DNA of 64,000 nt, from assembly GCA_003963405.1 (NCBI GenBank), contig RXIY01000011.1, positions 38,559 to 102,558 of the forward strand, written 5' to 3'. How positions within the stretch are numbered: the stretch's first letter is position 1; each line of letters starts with the position of its first letter. This document shows, piece by piece, positions 8,609-18,389 of this stretch. The position numbers were made by a program, and so were the translations under genes. Under the pieces are notes generated by a model. That model searched no databases and was not told the origin of the DNA. It was given only the letters and a program-made list of their open reading frames with translations. The stretch comes from Hyphomicrobiales bacterium. GTDB taxonomy: Bacteria; Pseudomonadota; Alphaproteobacteria; Rhizobiales; Beijerinckiaceae.

Positions 8609-10765
8609 TTACTCGGCGTCGGCCGCGTTGGCGGCCTCGCGCTCGGCCTTCTCCTTGGCCTCGAGGTCTTCGCCCGTGGCCTGATCGACGGCGCGCATCG
8701 AGAGGCGAACCTTGCCGCGATCGTCGAAGCCCAGGAGCTTCACCTTCACGCGGTCGCCTTCCTTCACCACGTCGGTCGTCTTGGCCACGCGCTGCTTCGA
8801 GAGCTGCGAAATGTGGACGAGGCCGTCCTTGGCGCCGAAGAAGTTGACGAAGGCGCCGAAGTCGGCGGTCTTCACCACGGTGCCCTCGTAGATCATGCCG
8901 ACTTCCGGATCGGACGCGATCGACTTGATCCAGTTGATCGCCGCCTTGATCGAATTGGCGTCAGAGGAGGCGACCTTCACCGTGCCGTCGTCCTCGATGT
9001 TGATCTTGGCGCCGGTCTTCTCGACGATCTCGCGGATCACCTTGCCGCCCGAGCCGATCACGTCGCGGATCTTGTCGGTGGGGATTTTCATCGTCTCGAT
9101 GCGCGGCGCGAATTCGCCGAGCTCGGCGCGCGAGCTGGTGATGGCCTTCGCCATCTCGCCGAGAATGTGCAGGCGGCCGTCCTTCGCCTGGGCAAGGGCG
9201 ACGCGCATGATTTCCTCGGTGATGCCGGCGATCTTGATGTCCATCTGCAGCGAGGTCACGCCATTTGACGTGCCCGCCACCTTGAAGTCCATATCGCCGA
9301 GGTGATCCTCGTCGCCGAGAATGTCGGAGAGAACCGCGAAGCGCTCGCCTTCGAGGATGAGGCCCATGGCGATGCCGGCGGTCGGCGCCTTGATCGGCAC
9401 GCCCGCGTCCATCAGCGCCAGCGAGGCGCCGCAGACCGTGGCCATGGACGACGAACCGTTCGATTCGGTGATCTCGGAGACGACGCGCAGCGTGTAGGGG
9501 AATTCCGCGGCGGCCGGCAGCATCGGACGGATGGCGCGCCAGGCGAGCTTGCCGTGGCCGATCTCGCGGCGGCCGGGCGAACCCATGCGGCCCGTCTCGC
9601 CCACGGAATAGGGCGGGAAGTTATAATGGAGCAGGAACCGCTCCTTGTAGGTGCCCTCGAGCGAATCGACGAATTGCTCGTCTTCCCCCGTGCCGAGCGT
9701 CGCGACGACGAGCGCCTGCGTCTCGCCGCGGGTGAAGAGCGCCGAACCATGGGCGCGCGGCAGGACGCCGACCTCGGAAATGATCGGACGCACCGTCTTC
9801 ACGTCGCGGCCGTCGATGCGCACGCCCGTGTCGAGGATGTTCCAGCGCACGACCTTGGCCTGAAGCTCCTTGAACGCTTCGGCGACCTGCTCCTTGGTGT
9901 AGGGCGGCTCCGAACCTTCCGGAAAAAGCTCGGCGATCGCCTTCGCCTTCACGGCGTCGACGGCGGCGTAGCGATCCTGCTTGATGGTGATCTTGTACGC
10001 CTCGCGCAGCCCGGCTTCGGCGTGCTTGGCGATGGCCGCCGAAAGCTCCGAGGTGTCGGGCAGGATCAGCTCGCGCGGGTCCTTGGCGGCGCGTTCGGCC
10101 AGGCGGATGATGGCGTCGATCACCGGCTGGAAGCCGCGATGGCCCGTCATCACCGCCTCGAGCATCGTTTCTTCGGAAAGCTCCTTGGCCTCCGACTCCA
10201 CCATCAGCACGGCGTCATGGGTGCCGGCGACGACGAGGTCGAGGTCGGAGAGCTTCATCTCCTCAATGGTCGGATTGAGCTTGAGCTGACCATTAACGAG
10301 GCCGACGCGCGCGCCGCCGATCGGACCCATGAAGGGAACGCCGGAGAGCGTCAGCGCGGCTGAGGCCGCGACCATCGCGAGGATGTCCGGGTCGTTCTCG
10401 AGGTCATGCGACAGCACGGTGACGATGACCTGCGTGTCGCAGCGGTAGCCGTCGGGGAAGAGCGGGCGAATCGGACGGTCGATCAGGCGGGAGACGAGCG
10501 TCTCGCGCTCCGAAGGCCGGCCTTCGCGTTTGAAATAGCCGCCTGGAATGCGGCCGGCCGCGAAGGCCTTTTCCTGATAATTGACGGTGAGGGGGAAGAA
10601 GTCCTGCCCCGGCTTGGGGGCCTTGGCGGAGACGACGGTGGCGAGAACGGTCGTCTCGCCCCAGGAGGCCATCACGGCGCCGTCGGCCTGGCGGGCGACT
10701 TTTCCGGTCTCGAGGACGAGCTTGCGCCCGGCCCAGTCGAGTTCTTCGCGGTGTACTTCGAACAT
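8609..10765 (-). CDS. pnp: Polynucleotide phosphorylase
   Basis: PNPase (718 residues) is the phosphorolytic 3'-5' exoribonuclease and RNA-tailing enzyme of the RNA degradation machinery. The protein starts with the typical [20 protein letters not shown], contains two RNase PH-like domains ([18 protein letters not shown] in the first, [19 protein letters not shown] in the second), a KH domain ([20 protein letters not shown] near residue 560) and a C-terminal S1 domain ([18 protein letters not shown]). Length and domain order are normal. It follows rpsO on the same strand, the conserved bacterial order, but an intrinsic terminator lies between them. In many bacteria the pnp leader is a site of autoregulation; this was not established here. 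Confidence 0.97.
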   Translation of the reverse strand: MFEVHREELDWAGRKLVLETGKVARQADGAVMASWGETTVLATVVSAKAPKPGQDFFPLTVNYQEKAFAAGRIPGGYFKREGRPSERETLVSRLIDRPIRPLFPDGYRCDTQVIVTVLSHDLENDPDILAMVAASAALTLSGVPFMGPIGGARVGLVNGQLKLNPTIEEMKLSDLDLVVAGTHDAVLMVESEAKELSEETMLEAVMTGHRGFQPVIDAIIRLAERAAKDPRELILPDTSELSAAIAKHAEAGLREAYKITIKQDRYAAVDAVKAKAIAELFPEGSEPPYTKEQVAEAFKELQAKVVRWNILDTGVRIDGRDVKTVRPIISEVGVLPRAHGSALFTRGETQALVVATLGTGEDEQFVDSLEGTYKERFLLHYNFPPYSVGETGRMGSPGRREIGHGKLAWRAIRPMLPAAAEFPYTLRVVSEITESNGSSSMATVCGASLALMDAGVPIKAPTAGIAMGLILEGERFAVLSDILGDEDHLGDMDFKVAGTSNGVTSLQMDIKIAGITEEIMRVALAQAKDGRLHILGEMAKAITSSRAELGEFAPRIETMKIPTDKIRDVIGSGGKVIREIVEKTGAKINIEDDGTVKVASSDANSIKAAINWIKSIASDPEVGMIYEGTVVKTADFGAFVNFFGAKDGLVHISQLSKQRVAKTTDVVKEGDRVKVKLLGFDDRGKVRLSMRAVDQATGEDLEAKEKAEREAANAADAE

Positions 10766-10915
10766 GCTTGGTCTTTCTCTCGATGAACCAGCCGGTTCGT
10801 CATGAGCAAGACGGCGAGAGGCTGCGGAATCGTTGATCTTTTGTCACGCAGCGTCCGGCGATCCTGCCATGACGGTGTTCGCGCTGGATCTGTTTGGGGC
10901 GCGTCCGGCGCCCTG

Positions 10916-10953
10916 AAAAACGAAAGCGGCGCCTGCTTGTCGCGCCGCTTTCG
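10916..10953 (-). terminator. Rho-independent terminator of rpsO
   Basis: A perfect 12-bp stem (CGAAAGCGGCGC paired with GCGCCGCTTTCG, 9-base loop) lies 11 bases downstream of the rpsO stop. On the minus strand it is followed by five T. The arrangement matches the terminator or partial-read-through element found between rpsO and pnp in many bacteria. Confidence 0.9.
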
Positions 10954-10964
10954 CAAGGCGTGTC

Positions 10965-11234
10965 TTAGCGGCGAATGCCCAGCCGCTCGATCAGGCTCCT
11001 GTAGCGGGCTTCGTCCCGCTTCTTCACATAATCGAGAAGCTGGCGGCGCTGGGAGACGAGCTTCAGCAGGCCGCGACGCGAGTGATTGTCCTTCACATGC
11101 GTCTTGAAATGCTCAGTGAGGTTGACGATGCGCTCCGTGAGGATCGCAACCTGGACCTCGGGCGAGCCCGTATCGTCGGCTTTCGTGGAATATTCCTTGA
11201 TGAGCGCCTGCTTGCGCTCGGCCGTGATCGACAT
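10965..11234 (-). CDS. rpsO: 30S ribosomal protein S15
   Basis: S15 (89 residues) binds the central domain of 16S rRNA early in small-subunit assembly and helps form an intersubunit bridge. The sequence is fully typical: [12 protein letters not shown] start, [14 protein letters not shown], the conserved [12 protein letters not shown] block and the C-terminal [10 protein letters not shown]. The ATG at 11234 gives the universal 89-residue length; the reading frame is open further upstream but has no family support there. It is followed by a strong terminator and then pnp, the usual arrangement. Confidence 0.98.
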   Translation of the reverse strand: MSITAERKQALIKEYSTKADDTGSPEVQVAILTERIVNLTEHFKTHVKDNHSRRGLLKLVSQRRQLLDYVKKRDEARYRSLIERLGIRR

Positions 11235-11401
11235 CCGTCGTTCCTTTTGTTGGGAGTGATCCGCCGGCGGGGGCCTTGGCCGGGATGTCGTCCAGCGAGG
11301 TCCCCAATGGCGGGGCCGCCTGGCGGGGCCAAGCGTGCGCGGTCCATATAGCAGAATTCGCCGGAAAGGATAGGGGGCGTTCCGGGAGGGTGTGAGCGGC
11401 T

Positions 11402-13177
11402 TCACGCCCCCTTATCAGGCGCGGCGATCGCTCCGTCTCCGTGGAGCATCCGCCTGACGAAGGATTGCGCGAGAGGCTTCTCCTGATTCGACGCCAGGGC
11501 GGAAACGACGCCCGCCGCGACGGCGACGGTGGCGCCAGCCAGCGCGGCCAGGGAATAGACCTCGATCTTGCGGGCCGGCCCGGCGATGAAGAGCGCCGCC
11601 GCGAGGGTTGCGGCGCCCGAGACAAGCGCGAAAAAGGCTTCGCGGTCGTCGGCCCGATCCCAGAAAGCCAGGGCGAGCGCGGGCGCAACGCAGGCCGCGG
11701 AGACCGCGAGCGCCAGCGCGATCAGGCCGCCGGGCGTGACGATCTGGGTCACGCTGGCCACATAAGCGCCGGTCGCGACGACGACGAGCGCGAGCCGCGT
11801 GATAGCGAGCCGGCGGCTCGTGAGGTCGACCTCGCCGCGAAGCCGATAAAGCGCGTCATTGCCGACCGCGGCGCTGCATGTCTGAAGTCCCATGCCCGCG
11901 AGCAGCACGCCGAAGGCGACAAGCGCCGAGGTCACGAGGCCCGAGGCGGCCGCGCCGAGATCGGTCGCGCCGGGCAGGGCGCCGAGAAGGTAATCGCCGT
12001 CGACGGGCCGCACATTGGCGGGCGTGAGCGGCGTCCCGGGCGCAATGCCTTGCGCCGCGCAGGCCCGCTGCGCCTGGGAGGGGGTTGCGACCCTTGCTTC
12101 GCAGACGGCGACGAGCCCCCGGCTGCTCGCTGCAAAGACCGAAGCCGGCAGGCGCTCGGCGCTCCGGCCGGAGACGGAGGCGGCGAGGCTGAGGGCCGAG
12201 GCGGCGATGGCGGCGGCGATGAGCAGCCCGAAAAGGAGGCTCCAGCCCAATGTGAGAACGCCGGAAGCGCGGGCGGACTCGGGCGTCTCCGTCGTGACCG
12301 CCGGCGCGAGAACCGGCGCGAGCGTGGCTACGCCGAGCGCCATGGCGATCGTGGCGCCGATCTCGACGAAGATCCCCATGGGGTCCGGCATGAGCTTCCA
12401 CCCGGTGAAAAGCTCGCCTGCCTCCTTCCAGCCAGCGCCGCCGAAGAGGCCGACGGGCAACTGGCCCTGAAAGTCGAGCGCGGCGACTGGCCAGCCAAAG
12501 CCAAGCAGTGCGACGCCAGCTGCGGCGGCCGCGGCCCAGACCGCGGCGCCAAGGCCGCCGGGGCCGGCGATCACCAGCCCGGCCGCCGCAATGGTGAAGG
12601 CCGAGAAGACTCGGCCCGCTCCGGTCAGTTCGACCAGGGCGTCGACGGCCATCTGGCTTCCGGCGACAGCAAGCAGGCCGGAGGACAGGCTGATGGCCAG
12701 GATCAGGCCGAAGCGTGGCAGCGTGCGCGGAAAGCGCGCGGCAAGGAAGCCCGAAAGCGAGAAGACGCCGGTCCGGCGAAGGAGCGGCCCGAGGAAAAGT
12801 GCCGCAACGGCGAGGCCGAGAAAGGCGCCGCAGACGACGCCGATCCACCAGCTGTGGCCGGCGAGTCGCGTCGCGAAGGGGAGGAGCAGCGAGACCGCCA
12901 CAGCGGCGTTGGCGAAGCCGGAATAGGCGGCGGGAATCGCCCGCCCCCCGGCATAATAGAAAGAGACCCGCATGGAGTGGAGCAGGAAACCCAGCGCCGC
13001 CAGCGCCACGACCGTGAACCAGGGTGGCGCCGCGGCGACGAAACGTTCCGGCGCGCCCACGCGGTCGAGCAGCGCCGAAAAGCCGTAGGCCAGCAGGAAA
13101 CTCGCCGAGACAAAAGCGATACGCGAATCCAGAACCGCGCGGTCGAACAGGGCAGCTTCGCCGGAACGCTCTTGCAT
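11402..13177 (-). CDS. Sodium:solute symporter family-like membrane protein
   Basis: This 591-residue protein has about 13 hydrophobic segments. Its pattern recalls the sodium:solute symporter family, acetate permease branch: [20 protein letters not shown] near the first helices, [19 protein letters not shown] in the middle and [11 protein letters not shown] in a late cytoplasmic loop. The substrate is unknown; a monocarboxylate is possible by family analogy. A periplasm-exposed segment with two cysteines ([21 protein letters not shown]) interrupts the helices. The ATG at 13177 was preferred to an upstream in-frame TTG. Neighbouring genes (rpsO, a flavin oxidase-like gene) give no functional clue. 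Confidence 0.68.
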   Translation of the reverse strand: MQERSGEAALFDRAVLDSRIAFVSASFLLAYGFSALLDRVGAPERFVAAAPPWFTVVALAALGFLLHSMRVSFYYAGGRAIPAAYSGFANAAVAVSLLLPFATRLAGHSWWIGVVCGAFLGLAVAALFLGPLLRRTGVFSLSGFLAARFPRTLPRFGLILAISLSSGLLAVAGSQMAVDALVELTGAGRVFSAFTIAAAGLVIAGPGGLGAAVWAAAAAAGVALLGFGWPVAALDFQGQLPVGLFGGAGWKEAGELFTGWKLMPDPMGIFVEIGATIAMALGVATLAPVLAPAVTTETPESARASGVLTLGWSLLFGLLIAAAIAASALSLAASVSGRSAERLPASVFAASSRGLVAVCEARVATPSQAQRACAAQGIAPGTPLTPANVRPVDGDYLLGALPGATDLGAAASGLVTSALVAFGVLLAGMGLQTCSAAVGNDALYRLRGEVDLTSRRLAITRLALVVVATGAYVASVTQIVTPGGLIALALAVSAACVAPALALAFWDRADDREAFFALVSGAATLAAALFIAGPARKIEVYSLAALAGATVAVAAGVVSALASNQEKPLAQSFVRRMLHGDGAIAAPDKGA

Positions 13178-13260
13178 GGGGGCTCTCGCGGGATGGTTGC
13201 GCAAAGACTATCGGACGCGGCGCGCCGGGGGAAGGGCGCGGCGGGTCCGTCGACGTCCGG

Positions 13261-13932
13261 TCACCCCTCCCCCCGCGACACCAGGGTCGCATAGGCGTCC
13301 TGATCGATCACTCCGCCCGCCGCGTCGACTCTCGCGCGATCCTCCTCGCGAATCGCGTCCTGTGCGATGTCGAGGCGCTTCCATCCGGGCAGCGGCGCCG
13401 CGCCCGCGGCGTCCGGCACATATCTCGATGTCGAGACCCGGCGGTGCGGGTGAATGTAGCGCGGACAGTTGACCCAGATCGATTCGATGGCGACCGAGAC
13501 GAGAAACTGCGCCCCCGGAACCCGGGCGATCTCGGCGGGGTCGCGCAACAAGGTCGCCTCGCCCTGGACACGCAGCCGGTTGGGCGTCTCGAAGTCGATG
13601 AACAACAGGCCGACCCTGGCGTTTTGCGCGATATTGCCTGCCGAATAATACATGCCGTTGCCGTCGAACCAGGGGAAGACGAGGGTTTTCGGACCATTCA
13701 CGCGCACGAAACCCGGCGCGCCGCCCTTGTAGGAGACCGTCGGCCGGCCGCCGGGATCGACGCTCGCCAGGAAGAACATGTCGCGGGCCTCGATGAACGC
13801 CGCCTCCTGTGGGGCGAGCTCGGCGTGCATCACGCCGCCCTCCATGAGATCGGCGAGGCGGCGCGTCTCGAAGGCGTCCTGGAGTTCGCGATGGGCGGGA
13901 CCGTAGAAATCGGACATAAAGGAATCGGACAT
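13261..13932 (-). CDS. Pyridoxamine 5'-phosphate oxidase family protein
   Basis: A 223-residue protein with the split-barrel flavin-binding fold of the PNPOx-like family: FFLASVDPGGRPTVSYKGG, followed by LVFPWFDGNGMYYSAGNI and the GLLFIDFETPNRLRVQGEA strand. Such proteins use FMN, F420 or heme and include general reductases and stress proteins; true vitamin B6 biosynthesis is unlikely because the typical PdxH C-terminus is missing. The start MSDSFMSDFYG was chosen because AGGAAC precedes it at a good distance. It is divergent from the pseudouridine synthase gene across 116 bp. Confidence 0.8.
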   Translation of the reverse strand: MSDSFMSDFYGPAHRELQDAFETRRLADLMEGGVMHAELAPQEAAFIEARDMFFLASVDPGGRPTVSYKGGAPGFVRVNGPKTLVFPWFDGNGMYYSAGNIAQNARVGLLFIDFETPNRLRVQGEATLLRDPAEIARVPGAQFLVSVAIESIWVNCPRYIHPHRRVSTSRYVPDAAGAAPLPGWKRLDIAQDAIREEDRARVDAAGGVIDQDAYATLVSRGEG

Positions 13933-14048
13933 GGAGAGGTTCCTGTGAGAGGGTCCTTTGGCAGGCTTTGCGAACGCTCGCCATCGACAATGAGGCGCGC
14001 TTTGGGCCATAAGGCGGCGATGCCGTTTTATCCGCAACGAGACGCCGC

Positions 14049-15107
14049 ATGAGCGCCCCCGAAACCCAGGGCGTGGGCGTGACCACCACAACCGTCACCG
14101 AGGACGAGGCGGGCATGCGCCTGGACCGCTGGTTCCGGCGCCGCTACCCCACGCTCGCCTTGTCGCATCTCGCCAAGATATGCCGCAAGGGCGAGGTGCG
14201 CGTCGACGGCCGGCGGGTCGAGACCTCGACGCGGCTCGAGGAGGGCCAGAAGGTCCGCGTGCCGCCGCTCAGGATCGAGCCGCCGGCGAGCCCCGCCGTC
14301 AAGCGCGCCGCGCCCGAGGACGCCGGAGCGATCCGGGCAATGACCTTGTTCGAGGACAAGGACTTGATGGTGCTCAACAAGCCGTTCGGCCTCGCGACGC
14401 AGGGCGGCTCCGGCCAGAAGCGCCATGTCGACGGCATGCTGGAATCGCTTGCCAAAGGCGATTCGCGCCCGGTTCTCGTGCACCGCCTCGACCGCGACAC
14501 CTCCGGCGTGCTGCTCGTCGCGAAAAGCCGCCGCATGGCGGCGGATCTCGGCGAAATCTTCCGCTCGCGGCAGGCCAAGAAGTTCTACTGGGCGCTGGTC
14601 GAGGGCGTGCCGAAGCCGGCGCAGGGCCGAGTTTCGCTCTATCTCGCCAAAGGTCCCGGCATGGAGAAGACCCGCGGCGCCGGTCGCGAGCTCGAAAAGA
14701 TGCGGATCGCGAAACATGGCGACGCGGACGCCCAGCATTCGCTGACCTATTACGCGATCGTCGACAAGGTGGCGCCGCGCTGCGCCTGGCTGTCGATGAA
14801 GCCGCTCACCGGCCGCACCCATCAGCTGCGCGCCCATGCCGAGGCCATCGGCCATCCGATTTTCGGCGACCCGAAATACGGGCATCGACCGGAGGACGAG
14901 GTGCGCCGTCGGGATCCGTTGCGGGCCATGCCCGACGGGCTCGAGCGCAAGCTTCATCTTTTGGCGCGGCGGTTGATCCTGCCGCATCCGAAAGGCGGGA
15001 CGCTGGACGTGACCGCCCCTTTGCCCGACCATATGCAACAAAGCTGGGACCTCTTCGGCTTTGACGTGAAGCAGTACGATCCGATCGAGGACGCGCCGGA
15101 CGCGTAG
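14049..15107 (+). CDS. rluC: 23S rRNA pseudouridine synthase, RluC/RluD family
   Basis: A 352-residue RluA-superfamily pseudouridine synthase. An S4 RNA-binding domain occupies about residues 20-80 (MRLDRWFRRRYP, ICRKGEVRVDGRRVE), followed by the catalytic domain with LVHRLDRDTSGVLLVAK near residue 145, whose first Asp after HRL is the catalytic nucleophile, and the conserved GRTHQLRAHAEAIGHPIFGD. RluC modifies positions 955, 2504 and 2580 of 23S rRNA in E. coli; RluD-type specificity cannot be excluded by eye. The ATP12 gene follows 87 bp downstream, an association seen in other alphaproteobacteria. Confidence 0.88.
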   Translation: MSAPETQGVGVTTTTVTEDEAGMRLDRWFRRRYPTLALSHLAKICRKGEVRVDGRRVETSTRLEEGQKVRVPPLRIEPPASPAVKRAAPEDAGAIRAMTLFEDKDLMVLNKPFGLATQGGSGQKRHVDGMLESLAKGDSRPVLVHRLDRDTSGVLLVAKSRRMAADLGEIFRSRQAKKFYWALVEGVPKPAQGRVSLYLAKGPGMEKTRGAGRELEKMRIAKHGDADAQHSLTYYAIVDKVAPRCAWLSMKPLTGRTHQLRAHAEAIGHPIFGDPKYGHRPEDEVRRRDPLRAMPDGLERKLHLLARRLILPHPKGGTLDVTAPLPDHMQQSWDLFGFDVKQYDPIEDAPDA

Positions 15108-15194
15108 CGAAGTTTCCCCGGTCCGCCGGCGCATCATGGCCAGCCCCGGCCGCCGGGGCGCCCGGCTCAGGCTTCCAGCTTCCAAGGGACTGAC

Positions 15195-16025
15195 ATGACG
15201 CCCAAAAACCCGACCGGCTTCGACGCCGATTTCTTCGTAGAGCAGGGCGAGCGCGATCCGGTGAAGGCGGCGCGGGATCCCGCCCGGCCCCTGCCGAAAC
15301 GATTCTACAAAGACGCGAGCGTCGGCGAGACGGAGAAGGGCTTCAGGATCCTGCTCGACGGACGGCCGGTCAACACCCCGGCCAGGCGCCAGATCGTCGT
15401 CCCCTCGCGGGCTCTCGCAGAGGCGCTCGCGGCCGAATGGGCCGGGCAGGGGGAAAAGATCGATCCCGCGACCATGCCGCTCACGAGGCTCGTGAATTCG
15501 GCCCTGGACGGCGTCGCCGGGCAAATGGCGGAAGTGGAGGCGGAACTCGTCAAATATGCCGGTTCCGACATGCTCTGTTACCGCGCCGGAGAGCCCGAGA
15601 GCCTCGTTGCGGCGCAAAGGGCCGCGTGGGATCCGCTCGTCTCCTTCGCACGCGACAATCTCGGCGCAAGGCTCGCGCTTGCGGAGGGGGTGATGTTCGC
15701 GGCGCAACCGGAAGAATCGGTCGAAGCCCTCGCCCGGGCCGTGCGCGCCTATGTTGGCGAGGGCGAGGGCGAGGCGGCGCCGCTGCGGCTGGCGGCGCTG
15801 CATGTCATGACGACGCTCACCGGCTCGCTGATTCTCGCGCTTGCTAAAGCATTGAAGGAAATAGACCTTGCGACCGCCTGGGGGGCGGCCCATATCGACG
15901 AGGACTTCCAGATGCGGGCCTGGGGCGCCGACCCCGAGGCGCTCTCCCGGCGCGAGGCGCGATTTGCCGAGATGACGGCGGCCGCTTTTGTCGCCGACTG
16001 CCTGGCCGAGGGAGGGCAGGGCTAA
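15195..16025 (+). CDS. ATP12-like F1-ATPase assembly chaperone
   Basis: A 276-residue protein of the ATP12 chaperone family, which in mitochondria binds the F1 alpha subunit before assembly. Characteristic blocks are [10 protein letters not shown] at residues 34-43, [35 protein letters not shown] and [12 protein letters not shown]. Family members are almost confined to alphaproteobacteria and mitochondria, supporting the taxonomic call. The gene lies between rluC and the nuo operon and ends 184 bp before nuoA. That gap should contain the nuo promoter, but no convincing -35/-10 pair could be chosen there. Confidence 0.87.
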   Translation: MTPKNPTGFDADFFVEQGERDPVKAARDPARPLPKRFYKDASVGETEKGFRILLDGRPVNTPARRQIVVPSRALAEALAAEWAGQGEKIDPATMPLTRLVNSALDGVAGQMAEVEAELVKYAGSDMLCYRAGEPESLVAAQRAAWDPLVSFARDNLGARLALAEGVMFAAQPEESVEALARAVRAYVGEGEGEAAPLRLAALHVMTTLTGSLILALAKALKEIDLATAWGAAHIDEDFQMRAWGADPEALSRREARFAEMTAAAFVADCLAEGGQG

Positions 16026-16209
16026 CGCCGCCTTGCCGGCCTGCGCCGCCTGCGGCGAAATCGACATAACTGCGGAGCAGCCGTCGTTGTCTCTTGCTTT
16101 GCACAAGGGGCTTTGTTACGGAACCCGCGGCCTGGAGCTTTTCCAAGTTGAAGCTCCCGATAAAGCGGCCTTCGCCCCGCCGCACCGTCGGACCGACCGG
16201 ACACGACCC

Positions 16210-16575
16210 ATGCCGATGCTGCTCGAACAATATATGCCGCTGGTGATCTTCATCGCGCTCTCCGCGGTCATCGCTGGCGCACTGCTCGTCGCGCCCTTCC
16301 TGCTCGCCTTCAAGGCGCCGGATCCGGAGAAGCTCTCCGCCTATGAGTGCGGCTTCAATCCGTTCAACGATTCGCGCATGAAATTCGATGTGCGCTTCTA
16401 TCTCGTGTCGCTGCTCTTCATCGTGTTCGATCTCGAAGTGGCCTTTCTCTTCCCCTGGGCCGTGGCCTTCAAGGAGGCCGGGGTCTTCGGTTTCTGGTCG
16501 ATGATGGTTTTCCTCGGCGTGCTGACCGTCGGCTTCGTCTACGAGTGGCGCAAGGGAGCGCTGGAATGGGATTGA
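16210..16575 (+). CDS. nuoA: NADH-quinone oxidoreductase subunit A
   Basis: NuoA is a three-helix membrane subunit of complex I at the junction between the peripheral and membrane arms. The 121-residue protein shows the family signature [26 protein letters not shown] in the loop after helix 1, including the conserved cysteine, and [11 protein letters not shown] after helix 2. It is the first gene of the nuo operon. Its stop overlaps the nuoB start by 10 bases, implying translational coupling. Confidence 0.97.
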   Translation: MPMLLEQYMPLVIFIALSAVIAGALLVAPFLLAFKAPDPEKLSAYECGFNPFNDSRMKFDVRFYLVSLLFIVFDLEVAFLFPWAVAFKEAGVFGFWSMMVFLGVLTVGFVYEWRKGALEWD

Positions 16576-17150
16576 TCACGAACCAGGGCGGGACGCTCGT
16601 CGCCCCGCAGGCCAAGGGCCTCATCGATCCGCGCACCGGCAAGCCGGTGGGCTCGGACGATCCGTTCTTTCTCCAGATCAACGAGGAACTGGCCGACAAG
16701 GGCTTCTTCGTGACAGCGACGGACGACGTCATCAACTGGGCGCGTACGGGCTCGCTCATGTGGATGACCTTCGGGCTCGCCTGCTGCGCGGTGGAAATGA
16801 TCCAGGCGGCCATGCCGCGCTACGATCTCGAGCGCTTCGGCTTCGCGCCGCGGGCCAGCCCGCGCCAGTCGGACTGCATCATCATCGCCGGCACGCTCAC
16901 CAACAAGATGGCGCCGGCGCTGCGCAAGGTCTATGACCAGATGCCGGAGCCCCGCTACGTCATCTCCATGGGCTCCTGCGCGAATGGCGGCGGCTACTAC
17001 CACTATTCCTATTCGGTGGTGCGCGGCTGCGATCGCGTGATTCCCGTGGACGTCTACGTCCCGGGCTGCCCGCCGTCGGCGGAGGCGCTGGTCTACGGCA
17101 TGCTGCTGTTGCAGAAAAAGATCCGCCGCACCGGCACGATCGAGCGGTAA
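16566..17150 (+). CDS. nuoB: NADH-quinone oxidoreductase subunit B
   Basis: NuoB (194 residues) carries the terminal 4Fe-4S cluster N2 next to the quinone site. All four ligands are visible: the tandem Cys73-Cys74 in LACCAVEM, Cys138 in GSCANGG and Cys168 in PGCPPS. The ATG overlaps the end of nuoA by 10 bases; the long upstream open frame is a shadow over nuoA. A strong GC-rich hairpin lies immediately downstream, before nuoC. Confidence 0.97.
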   Translation: MGLITNQGGTLVAPQAKGLIDPRTGKPVGSDDPFFLQINEELADKGFFVTATDDVINWARTGSLMWMTFGLACCAVEMIQAAMPRYDLERFGFAPRASPRQSDCIIIAGTLTNKMAPALRKVYDQMPEPRYVISMGSCANGGGYYHYSYSVVRGCDRVIPVDVYVPGCPPSAEALVYGMLLLQKKIRRTGTIER

Positions 17151-17156
17151 GTCATT

Positions 17157-17187
17157 CCCTCTGCCCGCGCCGCGCGCGGGGAGAGGG
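17157..17187. repeat. Intercistronic hairpin between nuoB and nuoC
   Basis: A 14-bp inverted repeat (CCCTCTGCCCGCGC against GCGCGGGGAGAGGG, one mismatch, 3-base loop) starts 6 bases after the nuoB stop. There is no T-run after it, so it does not look like a terminator. The sequence just after it (AGAGCTTAAGGAAAAG) resembles the segment after the inverted repeat upstream of leuC, suggesting a shared repeat family. It could protect the upstream mRNA end. Confidence 0.7.
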
Positions 17188-17222
17188 GCGCGGCGACGCG
17201 AGAGCTTAAGGAAAAGTGACGG

Positions 17223-17831
17223 ATGTCGGCTGAACTGGAAACACTCGGCGCGCGGATCGGCGGCGCACTTCCCGGCGCAGTGACGGGAGTGAAGATCGCC
17301 TATGGCGAGCTGACGCTCACGATCGCCCGCGATCGCTGGATCGAGGTCGCGACCTATTTGCGCGACGATTCGGAGTGCCTTTTCGTCAACATTGTCGACG
17401 TGACCGCCGCGGACTATCCGGAGCGCGACGAGCGCTTCGAGGTGGTGGCGCATTTTCAGTCGCCGAAGCACAATCGCCGCATCCGGATCAAAACGCCTGC
17501 CTCGGAAGAAACCCCCGTGGCCTCGCTGGTTCCGCTCTTCCCGGGCGCCGACTGGTACGAGCGGGAGACCTACGACCTCTTTGGCGTGATCTTCTCGGGT
17601 CATCCGGACCTGCGTCGCATCATGACCGACTATGGTTTCGAGGGGCATCCGCTGCGCAAGGACTTCCCCATGTCGGGCTATGTCGAGGTGCGCTACGACG
17701 ACGAACGCAAGCGCGTCGTCTATGAACCCGTGCGCCTTCAGCAGGAATACCGCAACTTCGATTTCCTCTCGCCGTGGGAGGGCGTGCAATACGACCTGCC
17801 TGGCGACGAGAAGGCGAAGGGCCAGTCTTGA
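17223..17831 (+). CDS. nuoC: NADH-quinone oxidoreductase subunit C
   Basis: NuoC (202 residues) is the 30-kDa subunit of the peripheral arm of complex I. The diagnostic block is present: [34 protein letters not shown] is readable around residues 100-140, followed by [20 protein letters not shown] and the C-terminal [13 protein letters not shown]. It is a stand-alone gene here, not fused to nuoD as in enterobacteria. Its stop overlaps by one base the start of the DUF2059 gene that separates it from nuoD. Confidence 0.97.
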   Translation: MSAELETLGARIGGALPGAVTGVKIAYGELTLTIARDRWIEVATYLRDDSECLFVNIVDVTAADYPERDERFEVVAHFQSPKHNRRIRIKTPASEETPVASLVPLFPGADWYERETYDLFGVIFSGHPDLRRIMTDYGFEGHPLRKDFPMSGYVEVRYDDERKRVVYEPVRLQQEYRNFDFLSPWEGVQYDLPGDEKAKGQS

Positions 17832-18373
17832 TGAGACGCGCCCTTTTATCGATCCTTGTCGGCTTTGCGCTTGTCGTTTCCTGCGCCACGGCGCGGGGCC
17901 TCGACGTTGCGCCCGACAAGTTCGATGAAAAGCTGAAATCCTACGATCCCGCGACCCTCGCGGCTGCGCGCGAGTATATGAAAACCTTCGGCATGAAGGA
18001 GATGCTCGAGAAATCCATCCCGCCGATGCGGCAGGGTTTGCTCGCGCAGCTCAAGGCGAAGAACCCGGGTCTTGACGAGAAGCAGGCGTCCATGTTCATG
18101 GATGCATTCTTCAAGAGCGCCTTTGTCGACGACGCGGCAGTGACCGAGCGGGCGACGATTCTCCTGATGCTCGACATATTCACGAAGGACGAGCTCGTGG
18201 CGCTGAACAAGTTCTATTCGTCGCCGGTCGGCAGATCGATCCTCGCCAAGATGCCGATCATGATGGGACGGCTGCCGGAGGTTCAGGAGATCATGCGCTC
18301 TTACGTCTTGCCGCGCGCGCTCGAACACGCAGTGGGCGAGATGAAAAAAGCCGGCGTCGATATGAAGCTTTAA
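17831..18373 (+). CDS. DUF2059 exported protein inside the nuo operon
   Basis: A 180-residue protein that starts with a signal peptide ([21 protein letters not shown]), so it probably acts in the periplasm. The remainder is helical and shows the DUF2059 pattern: [12 protein letters not shown], then [20 protein letters not shown] and LPEVQEI. DUF2059 has no established biochemical role. The ATG overlaps the nuoC stop by one base and nuoD begins 16 bp after its stop, so it is translated as part of the nuo message. No cysteine or metal-binding motif suggests a redox subunit; an assembly or stability role is speculation. Confidence 0.83.
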   Translation: MRRALLSILVGFALVVSCATARGLDVAPDKFDEKLKSYDPATLAAAREYMKTFGMKEMLEKSIPPMRQGLLAQLKAKNPGLDEKQASMFMDAFFKSAFVDDAAVTERATILLMLDIFTKDELVALNKFYSSPVGRSILAKMPIMMGRLPEVQEIMRSYVLPRALEHAVGEMKKAGVDMKL

Positions 18374-18389
18374 CCGAGGCGGAAACGTC

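Noticed and set aside
11441..13294. Open frame of 617 codons on the plus strand opposite the symporter-like gene
   Set aside because: Highly charged low-complexity translation with no family pattern; the minus strand gives a clear polytopic membrane protein.
16026..16209. nuo promoter around CTTGCTTTGCAC
   Set aside because: Several -35-like hexamers exist but none has a credible -10 at 16-18 bp, so no promoter was called.
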